Below are positions 24,639-32,401 of a stretch of DNA of 36,972 nt, piece by piece (within the stretch, counting starts at the first letter, position 1; every line of letters begins with the position of its first letter). Source of the DNA: Corallochytrium limacisporum. Its lineage: Eukaryota > Opisthokonta. Both the position numbers and the translations under genes were made by a program. The DNA lies in the NCBI GenBank assembly GCA_002811645.1, contig PDIP01000040.1:1-36972 (forward strand). Direction: 5' to 3'. Under the pieces are notes generated by a model, which made no database searches, was not told the origin of the DNA, and was given only the letters and a program-made list of their open reading frames with translations.

Positions 24639-27449
24639 ATGCCGCAGGTAAGCAGTCCAGGTGGCTCTCCGTCGAAGAGAAGTGACCCCTATGAGTTCAC
24701 TGGAACGGACCCGAACCAATCTCCCTTAACCAATCGCTATCGGTCGCGAAAATCGAAAGAGAAGTCACGATGGAAGCCAAAAAGTGATGATGCCCGTATT
24801 GGCAGAGCCGGTCCGGGAAGAAAATACATGAAGGACGTAGTCAGTTCCAGCCAAAGGAGAGCTAGAGGATCCAATTCGTTCGGAAGCCTTTCGATACAGT
24901 CAAGGCCTTTAGTTCTAGACAGGGACACAGAATCCTCGAATTCGATGAATAACAGACATTTGGGATCAAAATCGAAGACAACACCAGCAGTAAGGTTGCG
25001 TCACGACAAGCGGCACATTTCAGAAGCGAGTCGAAAACGGAGCACCCAACAGAAGACTATGCTCGAGTTGATTTCGGCGAAAAGTCCAATCAGTGGCTTT
25101 TCAAAAGTTTCTGAAAGGTCAGGAACTGATAGTAAAGATCATCCTTCCTCGGGGGCACAAGTGTGCAGTCCAAAGCCAAGTTTGTCAACGGGACCCACGA
25201 GCGGTGATATCAAGCAAAAGCACTCATTGCACCAAAAGAGTAATGCTCAACAAACAAATTTGTCAAGAAATCTATCCCGGTCATCGTTGCGACATGCTGG
25301 TACGCCGTCCCGTTCTGCGAGGCCATTGAACAGTCAGCCAATGCAAAAAACGTTAAAGTCTATTAACATCGGCACGCATAGCATACCCATCCGTAGCGCA
25401 ACAATGCGATTTGAGTACCGAATGACAAGGGGTGCCGAGGAACCCAGCCATATTGTTGTGGACCATCAGCAAACAGACGGAACGTGGGCCTACGTCAAGA
25501 TCAATGGAAAATCCATCCATCAGATACACACTTGTGAGACCGCGTATGTGCAGCCACTCATTCTTGCAATTGCCTGCAGTGATGGTCAGTACAAGACCCG
25601 AGGAGCGGCCAATGAATACACGCCGCTCACGAACAGCAAGAGATTCAAGATGGACTATGTTGGCACTTCCAGCAACGGAGTGTTGGAAGAGGGGTCAGAG
25701 TGGGAAGACTGCCGCAAATGGATCTTGCTCCAATTCAAGGCCTGGCCAACATCGTACTCTCATGATGATGTAGCCAAGTACTACAATAAGCTCAAGAGTC
25801 TGCTAAGGAAGGTTGCAAGTCGAAACGAAGGCGGAAGGTTTCAAACCATCAAGAGTAGTGTTGAAGCCAAGAGTATCATGGACCATTTCGAATCGGCGCC
25901 TGTAGCATTGGATATTTCTATGGATGAAGATGACATCGCTGTCATTGAGGAGAGGGCATCTAAGAACAGCTCTGTGATCAACAGTAACGACGACTCAAAT
26001 GCTGCGATTCTACTGTTTGTATACAAGGCACCGGGAATGAAGGGAGGCATCCCAATTCACAACACGGATCTTCAGAAGCTGAGACCCGGCGAGTACTTGA
26101 ACGATCTCCTCATTGAGTTCTACTTTAGCTACCTCAAGCATCAGAGACTGACGGAACATGAGTGGAGAGCGTCTCTGTTCTTGAACACATTCTTCATCAA
26201 TGCCCTTATGGGTGAAACGAGTGGATTTGGAAAGCGCAGTCATGAGGATGGGTATGAGAAAGGACGCAAATGGCTATCCAAGATCAACCTCTTCCAGAAA
26301 CAATTTGTATTTGTGCCCATCAATCGAGATCAGCACTGGTTCATGGTGGTGATCTGTTTCGTGGATAGGGTGCCTGAGCTTATGCGAAGAAAGAGGCAGG
26401 AAGTACTAGAAAGGCAGAGGCGAGAGGAAGAGCGACAGAAGGTCAAAGAAAGGCTGCGGAACACGGGTCAAACCACGATGGTGATTGATTCTGATGAAGA
26501 GGAAGATGCTGAACCTCAGATAGATGACAATCAAATGATGATCGATGTCGAAAATGAAAACCAAATTCTGCAGCGGACCATGGAGGATCAGACTGGTGAC
26601 ATAGAGAATTTCACATGTATTGACGGCACAGATGCGTGCAGTATTTGTCAAATTCAAGAAAGCCAGCCAAGATCCAATCCCGTCATTCTGATCTTCGACT
26701 CCATGCAAGGTAGTAACATAAGTTATCGAACTATCACACGTGCACTTCGCACGTTTGTGTGCCGGTATGCTAATGAGCAAATGGGTTGGGAAGGACAAGA
26801 CTATGTAAAACTTGTGGAGGAAGATTTTCCAGTGCTGGATCTTCGAGTGCCCCAGCAAGATAATGTATGCGACTGTGGGGTCTATCTCTTGGAATACTCC
26901 GAAATGTTCTTTCGGAAACCCATCCTGCAGTGGAATCACAATCCGATCAACATTCCAAATTGGTTTGCCATTAGTAATGTGAGTGAGAAGCGGAACGACA
27001 TCAAGGTCTTGCTCAGCCAAATGAAAAGGGATCCTGAGCTGATGCTCCAGAGGCGGCGCCTGCGTCGGAGGCCGTCCGTTGCTGTTGATCCCCAATCTGA
27101 TGTCAGTGAATCTCACATTCCAGCGCCACCCGACGGCTTTTCCACAAGCGCACCGCCGTCCAGGAATACCTGCAATGAACAGAGGCCAGAGTCGTCAGTT
27201 GCCAGCAGTGAGGCGGAATCGGAGACACCAGCCACTAAGCGAAAGCCTGAGGGGTCCATGTCACCGAGCAAGAAAAGGAGTGCTCATACAAAACACAACA
27301 GCAATGGGTCCCAGCATCACGAGGAGGCGAAAGACAAAGACAAACCTGACAGTGAAGGGACCGTCAAGGCTGTAAAAGACCTCATACCCAACGAGCGCAT
27401 GACACGTGGCATGCGGAAACGCGGCGAATCCATGTTCAGTCTTCACTGA
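24639..27449 (+). CDS. SUMO-specific protease, Ulp2/SENP6-7-like (C48)
   Basis: 936 residues from an ATG. Residues 1-240 are disordered and basic. Residues ~475-760 form a split C48 peptidase: RPGEYLNDLLIEFY, then NTFF, then VFVPIN-x-x-QHWFMVVI with His566, FDSMQG with Asp687, VPQQDN with the oxyanion Gln740, and CDCGVYLLEY with the catalytic Cys746. About 100 residues (580-680), basic-coiled then acidic, are inserted between the His and Asp motifs; such an insertion marks the Ulp2/SENP6/SENP7 branch, which trims poly-SUMO chains in the nucleus. The tail after 800 is disordered and basic. Residues 640-650 onward include a CxxC-type pair (CSIC) in the insert. The gene is convergent with the next one (122 bases). 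All catalytic residues are present, so it is probably active. Confidence 0.9.
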   Translation: MPQVSSPGGSPSKRSDPYEFTGTDPNQSPLTNRYRSRKSKEKSRWKPKSDDARIGRAGPGRKYMKDVVSSSQRRARGSNSFGSLSIQSRPLVLDRDTESSNSMNNRHLGSKSKTTPAVRLRHDKRHISEASRKRSTQQKTMLELISAKSPISGFSKVSERSGTDSKDHPSSGAQVCSPKPSLSTGPTSGDIKQKHSLHQKSNAQQTNLSRNLSRSSLRHAGTPSRSARPLNSQPMQKTLKSINIGTHSIPIRSATMRFEYRMTRGAEEPSHIVVDHQQTDGTWAYVKINGKSIHQIHTCETAYVQPLILAIACSDGQYKTRGAANEYTPLTNSKRFKMDYVGTSSNGVLEEGSEWEDCRKWILLQFKAWPTSYSHDDVAKYYNKLKSLLRKVASRNEGGRFQTIKSSVEAKSIMDHFESAPVALDISMDEDDIAVIEERASKNSSVINSNDDSNAAILLFVYKAPGMKGGIPIHNTDLQKLRPGEYLNDLLIEFYFSYLKHQRLTEHEWRASLFLNTFFINALMGETSGFGKRSHEDGYEKGRKWLSKINLFQKQFVFVPINRDQHWFMVVICFVDRVPELMRRKRQEVLERQRREEERQKVKERLRNTGQTTMVIDSDEEEDAEPQIDDNQMMIDVENENQILQRTMEDQTGDIENFTCIDGTDACSICQIQESQPRSNPVILIFDSMQGSNISYRTITRALRTFVCRYANEQMGWEGQDYVKLVEEDFPVLDLRVPQQDNVCDCGVYLLEYSEMFFRKPILQWNHNPINIPNWFAISNVSEKRNDIKVLLSQMKRDPELMLQRRRLRRRPSVAVDPQSDVSESHIPAPPDGFSTSAPPSRNTCNEQRPESSVASSEAESETPATKRKPEGSMSPSKKRSAHTKHNSNGSQHHEEAKDKDKPDSEGTVKAVKDLIPNERMTRGMRKRGESMFSLH

Positions 27450-27571
27450 CGTAGCAAATGTAAATATTAGGTATGAGTATAGCATATACATTTCCTTGTA
27501 CTAGTTGTGTCATGTACTTGTTGTGACAATGAAACAGTGAATAGGTTAAACCCAAGTGGTCTTCAAGTGGT

Positions 27572-29152
27572 TCAGCTAATATTACCACCTTTCAGTGTTG
27601 CGGCAGTTAAGGGCTGTTTGCTGGCGCCAACGACCATGAGCTGTCCCTTCCAGGTCGCTTCCAGGCTGTCGTTAGTATTGAGATCCGGCTGCACGGACTC
27701 CCAGACTTTCTTTTTGGGCTTTAGTTCCTCGTCCGGTGTGCCCTGGCTGGCGAGTCCTGTAACCTCAACACGGTCGCCAATTTTGGCATCAGAGGGCACC
27801 TGCAGGACCTCAATCTTGGACTTATCGTCATTACTGGCGCAGAGAACCATGCCATAAGATTTGATGCCACGCATGGCCACAGGCTTAAGGTTGGCCACCA
27901 CACAGACCATGCGGTCCAGTAGATGCTCTTTAGGAATGTACTTCACGAGACCACTGATAATGGTGCGAGGTCCAGTCTCCTCTCCGAGATCAATCTTCTC
28001 GACGTAGAGAGAATCGGCGTCCGGATGCCGGTCAATTTCCACAATCTTACCAATCTTGAAATGGATACGAGTGACCGGGGGCAGATCACTATCACCACCA
28101 CTACCGGTGCCAGACTTTTTGCCATCTTTTGCTTTCTTCTCCCCATCCTTGCCCTTCTTGCGCGCTTCCCGTTCCTGCTCGCGTTTAGATCCGGCCTTTG
28201 GGTCGACGCCGGCCTGCTCCTTTAATTTCAGCAGTACTGCAACCTCTGCTTTAATGGTTGCGGGGTCCGCCTTAGCCGCCTTGAGCTCACGGATTTTGGT
28301 GCCCTGTGCTTCGATCTCGCGTGCGAGTTCGTCAGGCACCCCGGAGGTCGCTGAAGGAGCGGCAGTGGGTTTAGAGGTGGGCTTCGCAGCAGACTTAAGA
28401 GCAGCAGCAGCAGCAGGCTTAGGAGCAGCAGCAGGAGCAGCAGGAGCAGCCGCAGCAATAGCCTCAGTGGAGAACGTGCGTGCCGACTGCTGTAGAGCGT
28501 TAACACGAAGACATGGGATATTCATTCTCCGACCAAGGAGGCGGCCCTGAGGCGTCGCCCGTAGCAGACCATCGCACCAGCGCGCAACCTGCAGATTGCG
28601 GCTAGCCAGCTTCGGGTCCTTCATGAGAATCGGAGCAACTACTGGCATTAGCAAGTAATCGGCCAGTGATGCGGTCGCTGTGCGGCCGATGAACGTTGCC
28701 CTGGTAAGCAAAATGTTCATCTCTTCGATGACGGCGATCGCTCCGCTTTGTCCGTCCTTCTGCAGAATGGGCAACCAAGACTTTTCGAAAGTGAGCAGAG
28801 TCTCCAGCAGGCGTGGGGTACCGAAGTTGCCGCCCAAGAGATCCTTATATTGGGAGTGAGTGATATAGGCTTCAGCCTCTGCAATCCTCACCAGTTCAAG
28901 AGCAACTGCGGCAATACCCGATGCCCCAGTGTCCTTGCTCTTGTATACCAAACGAGGTGTGGGATCCTTTGTGTCCGTGTCCAGAACAACCTCTACAGCG
29001 TTGCCTGTCTCCAGCAGTGAGGGAAGGATCGCAGTGGCGGCTGCTTCCAAGGGCTGCAAGTAGTTAATCTGTTGTGGCGGTGCCCTTTCGTTGGCCTTGA
29101 TCTCTTTCCCAACGAACGTGAAGGGTCCCAGGTGCAGAGTCACGGTCGACAT
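27572..29152 (-). CDS. Arc1p/AIMP1-like tRNA-synthetase cofactor (GST-like + WHEP + EMAPII)
   Basis: 526 residues from an ATG. Residues 1-205 look like a GST C-terminal-type helical domain, as in synthetase-complex scaffolds. Residues ~273-314 are a WHEP helix hairpin (EIEAQGTKIRELKAAKAD, then VAVLLKLKEQAG). A Lys-rich linker (322-347) follows. Residues ~358-526 are an EMAPII/Trbp111-type tRNA-binding domain (HFKIGKIVEIDRHPDADSLYVEKIDLG split by eye, ISGLVKYI, VVANLKPVAMRGI, SYGMVLCAS). Such proteins bind tRNA and aminoacyl-tRNA synthetases and raise charging efficiency. No catalytic synthetase domain is present. The segment from Met210 (RTFSTE) resembles a mitochondrial presequence. It is convergent with the SUMO protease gene and divergent from the COX6C gene. 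Confidence 0.88.
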   Translation of the reverse strand: MSTVTLHLGPFTFVGKEIKANERAPPQQINYLQPLEAAATAILPSLLETGNAVEVVLDTDTKDPTPRLVYKSKDTGASGIAAVALELVRIAEAEAYITHSQYKDLLGGNFGTPRLLETLLTFEKSWLPILQKDGQSGAIAVIEEMNILLTRATFIGRTATASLADYLLMPVVAPILMKDPKLASRNLQVARWCDGLLRATPQGRLLGRRMNIPCLRVNALQQSARTFSTEAIAAAAPAAPAAAPKPAAAAALKSAAKPTSKPTAAPSATSGVPDELAREIEAQGTKIRELKAAKADPATIKAEVAVLLKLKEQAGVDPKAGSKREQEREARKKGKDGEKKAKDGKKSGTGSGGDSDLPPVTRIHFKIGKIVEIDRHPDADSLYVEKIDLGEETGPRTIISGLVKYIPKEHLLDRMVCVVANLKPVAMRGIKSYGMVLCASNDDKSKIEVLQVPSDAKIGDRVEVTGLASQGTPDEELKPKKKVWESVQPDLNTNDSLEATWKGQLMVVGASKQPLTAATLKGGNIS

Positions 29153-30137
29153 ATGTCCGAAGTTTGTTCCTTATTTCCCTCTTAGTCGAGAGACTAGGGA
29201 CTAAGCGGGGCGGGAAAGGATGTGTTGATGTTATGGATTCTAGCCTAATGGAACAGTAGTAGAAACACCTGCATGACCACGGCATGGAGTACATCAAATA
29301 CCACATCATGACCATCAATTCACGGATGTTGTGGACAGATTGTTTATCTGCAAACTGAGTTTTGCCCAACATTATCGATTATTCCCTCGGACGATTTCAG
29401 CAAGGTACACAGCCACCCTGCAAGCCAACCCTCCTCTCCGCCATGTGTTAGCGGCAAATGCCCAAGAAACACCCAATTCCCCTTCCCCTGGGTTGGGGGG
29501 TCCCTCTCTTCGTAATCATTGCAGTGTTGGCACCACATTCAGTATAGTACCAATAGTGAATGTATCAAATTCATGTGCTTGGGGAACATCCATTAATTCA
29601 TTAAATAAGGAGTTCAGTTATATACGAGCGGGCAATAAAAGTGGTGGAAACGAGGGTGCCTTTGCTCCCGGTTTGTTTCAGTCGCCTGGTGCGTGGAACT
29701 GGTGCTGCTCCCGTACCGAAAGTACGGAACTCAACCACCGACTGCGGAGCATAAACAAACACCTGGGCCATTGGAAGGGAAACAGGCAGAATGCTTCCTC
29801 TCCCAGTGAACCACGGGCAGGCATCGCCCCCACCCGCGGGGCGACTGAATAGCCACCCCGTGCGTATTAACAGAAGTTCGAGACCAACAGCGACCGCATT
29901 GTAATAAACCGAACTACAATTTGGTTTGACGGATATTTCCCTTCAAATTTGTATTGAGAACAAACTCCTTCACTCTTTGGTTTCAAGTGTAAACTCCGTC
30001 ATGGATGATCGTTAATTGTCTGACATATCACAGGTATTTTAGGTATACAATGAGAATGCACAACGTACAGTTGTTTACAGACCATGCCATTAGAACGGGA
30101 ACATTTACTTCTCAGTTTATACACCACGTAGCAAAAC
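29153..30137. other. Divergent promoter region, possible structured RNA
   Basis: It contains an open frame (29331-29852, +) of 173 codons with a GTG start and no ATG anywhere, so it is unlikely to be a protein gene. About 29660-29850 has several stems, for example CCGTAC/GTACGG around a CGAAA loop at about 29712-29728. No RNA family recognised. Confidence 0.4.
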
Positions 30138-30308
30138 ATGACACGGCCCAACCTTAGGAATCTGTCTGCGCGCGACGGCGTCAAGGACATTGGTATTGGA
30201 ATTTTCCTCGGTCTCGGCGCTGCTATGGCATGGAAATTCCAAGTAGGCCGCACTGAAAAGGAGATCCAGGCGTACTACGCTGACGCGGAGAAACAGGAGT
30301 CGTCCTAG
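30138..30308 (+). CDS. COX6C: Cytochrome c oxidase subunit of the COX6C/COX5C type
   Basis: A 56-residue ORF from an ATG (small enough to be missed by length filters). Residues 12-36 are VKDIGIGIFLGLGAAMAWKF, one membrane helix preceded by a short basic N-terminus, followed by a charged segment ending YYADAEKQESS. This matches the plan of plant COX5C (VKE..IGL.LGLAAG..WK.H then a charged tail with FY) and of animal COX6c and fungal Cox9. It would be a nuclear-encoded single-helix subunit of complex IV in the mitochondrial inner membrane. It needs no cleavable presequence, as in other family members. It is divergent from the synthetase-cofactor gene and convergent with the Dug3-like gene. Confidence 0.8.
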   Translation: MTRPNLRNLSARDGVKDIGIGIFLGLGAAMAWKFQVGRTEKEIQAYYADAEKQESS

Positions 30309-30643
30309 GTGGTGAATATATGTCAGTCAACACCATTTGAACAGATCTATTAGATCTATTGGGACAATTCTACAGGTTTTTCCCCCATTCAACGGGATCG
30401 GGTAATTACACAATAGCCTAATTGGCAAGGGACCTGTACTCGCTTCTCTGGATTTCTTCAGATGCGTACAAGTACAACGGGAGACAGGTGCCAAAAGATA
30501 CAGTATGAAGACACAGGAATAATCAGTAAACCGATTGTTTATTCTTTAAATTGATGTAATTAGAATGAAAAATTGATTTCTACATGATTTGTGCTCTTTT
30601 CTATCCACAGTTCAACTTCTCGTACACGAAGATATCTGGCCAC
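30309..30643. other. Convergent intergenic spacer
   Basis: The 3' flanks of the COX6C-type and Dug3-like genes, AT-rich near 30500-30590. No gene seen. Confidence 0.6.
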
Positions 30644-31813
30644 CTATGGAAACCACATACCCTCCTGATCCATGGCCAAGACTTCCTCCACACTATATAC
30701 GAGCACATTCATAGCATGCGTCACGATTACCAAGTGATTTTTGGGAACCTCAAGCCAGTCGAACCGATCGTATGTCAATGGCTCACTCGCAATGATGACA
30801 ATCTGCTCGCGACGATCTGACTTGAGCATGTGGTACTTGCCCTTCTCGTACTCCTCGAACCGCGTTCCAGAACTGTAGAACAGGCTAACAGGAGTCTCTT
30901 TGTCACTGTTAATGTACCGACTCGACACCACGGAAGTGCCATCGCTCAGTGCAAAGTTCAGTAGTGAGGGATGATCTGTGCCGGACCCCTCAGATAAGGC
31001 CACCGTGTGTTTGATTACCCGCGCCATGGCCAGGGCCATGATGCGCCAGTTCTCGGATTTTTCACGATCCTTAACGCCTGCCGCCTGCGGCACCTTGAAG
31101 CTCTGGGCATCGCCAACGGCACTTAGATCCACAGATCCAGCGGTGGGGGCGGAGACAATCGACGGTTCGCGGACCGCGAGCTGTGGTACAATGCTGTTGC
31201 TGCTGTTGCTGCTGTTACCACCACTGGTTGATATCGTGCGATGCAGGCAGTCACGGTGCTGGTGGTGGTGGTGATGAGCGCCTGAGGCACCTGATTTCTT
31301 GCTCTTCTGCTTGAGTAGGCTCTGCTCAATGTTGTCTATCTCTTGCATGTGCAATGCAAAGGCGTGCTCCGAGTCCGTCGATCCGGCAATCATATCGTAG
31401 AATTCTTCCCTCAGAGAGGCTTGTACTTTGCGTTTGATCTTCTGAAAGTTCGCAATTTCACCGTTGTGCATGAAAAGGTACTTATCAGACTGCCAAGGAT
31501 GGCAGTTGGTTTCCGAGGAAGGAGATCCTTGGGTGGCAGCCCGGACGTGGGCAAAAAACAGACGCGACTGAATCTTGTCACAAAGCCTGCGCAGATTCAG
31601 ATTACTCCACGCAGGTAGAACACTAGTAAAAATGCACGCCTCGTCATTTACGGCATCATCATACCAGCCGAGTCCAAAGCCGTCACCGTTGAGGGACCCC
31701 TGAAGGCGGAGTTTGCTATCGAAACTTTGCTTGATAATGGAATGGTCTGGTCTAGTGAGCAAATCACCAAGCAGAGTGGGGTACTTGCCCGTGTATATCA
31801 CGAAACGGCACAT
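30644..31813 (-). CDS. DUG3: Dug3-like class II glutamine amidotransferase
   Basis: The start is the ATG at 31813, giving Met-Cys-Arg-Phe: class II (Ntn) amidotransferases need Cys at position 2 as the N-terminal nucleophile, which rules out the GTG two codons upstream. Motifs in order: MCRFVIYTG, NGDGFGLGWY, FFAHVRAATQG, NCHPW and FMHNGEIANF, all typical of the DUG3/YafJ/EgtC family. Length 389, a little longer than yeast Dug3 because of a low-complexity insert near residues 175-240 with a His-rich run and Ser/Asn repeats. In yeast Dug3 acts with Dug1 and Dug2 in gamma-glutamyl cleavage of glutathione in the cytosol. A GST-like gene lies 7 kb away but there is no evidence of linkage in function. 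Confidence 0.88.
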   Translation of the reverse strand: MCRFVIYTGKYPTLLGDLLTRPDHSIIKQSFDSKLRLQGSLNGDGFGLGWYDDAVNDEACIFTSVLPAWSNLNLRRLCDKIQSRLFFAHVRAATQGSPSSETNCHPWQSDKYLFMHNGEIANFQKIKRKVQASLREEFYDMIAGSTDSEHAFALHMQEIDNIEQSLLKQKSKKSGASGAHHHHHQHRDCLHRTISTSGGNSSNSSNSIVPQLAVREPSIVSAPTAGSVDLSAVGDAQSFKVPQAAGVKDREKSENWRIMALAMARVIKHTVALSEGSGTDHPSLLNFALSDGTSVVSSRYINSDKETPVSLFYSSGTRFEEYEKGKYHMLKSDRREQIVIIASEPLTYDRFDWLEVPKNHLVIVTHAMNVLVYSVEEVLAMDQEGMWFP

Positions 31814-32401
31814 GTTCACCTTATAATTTCTTCTGTATCTTTAATATCTGCCGTTCTCTGTGTCTGTCTCTTTCCCAACCGACACAACTCCCTGAGTATC
31901 GCTTTAGTAACTTTCTCACAAATCACTCTAACTCTTGCACCATGTCACTTCTTGTCTTCTAAATATTTCCATCACGGATCTAAAGCTGGGAACTGCGCCG
32001 TCCCAAATAGTCTGCTCTCCAATCCTTTGACATATCAAAGGTGGCATCAGAAAATAAGGACTATGAGCTGAATATCTCCCCACGGTCCGTTCTAGATTTC
32101 CGCCCCCCTCCACCTTGCCTGCTGCACCAATTTAGCAGGTGGGTTTCACAAGCCCCATCGCAGTGGGAAAGCCAGGCTGGTTTGCTGGCTAGTATATGCG
32201 GCTAGTTCAGTCAAGACAGTGCCTTAGATCAGTCAGCACCGCATACTCTGGGAGCTTAAAGCCTGAACTGAAGAGATGAATACATGACAATAAAAACCAC
32301 TCTGCAGAAATGAAGTAAACGGGCGGTGATGCCAGTTGAGGCTGGTGGACACTGCCGACATTCCGATCGAGAACAACGAAAAATCAGTCGAAAAGGAAGT
32401 C
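31814..32401. other. Divergent promoter region
   Basis: 588 bases between two divergent genes. The frame of the next gene is open from a TTG at 32336, but the first in-frame ATG is at 32402. CT-rich near 31850-31940. No gene seen. Confidence 0.5.

Noticed and set aside
24639-24660. CAG|GTAAGC right after the ATG of the SUMO protease looks like a splice donor
   Set aside because: The frame stays open for 936 codons from this ATG and no acceptor is needed; the match is short and can arise by chance.
28056-28550. Ala/Ser/Leu-rich ORFs antisense to or in other frames of the synthetase cofactor
   Set aside because: They come from the Ala-rich GCA/GCC repeat of the linker read in shifted frames.
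29836-29870. TGAATAGCCA string as in the 3' part of vertebrate SRP RNA
   Set aside because: Neither the Alu-domain 5' motif nor the helix 8 motif (CAGG-GNAR-AGCAG) is found nearby; a ten-base match alone is not evidence.
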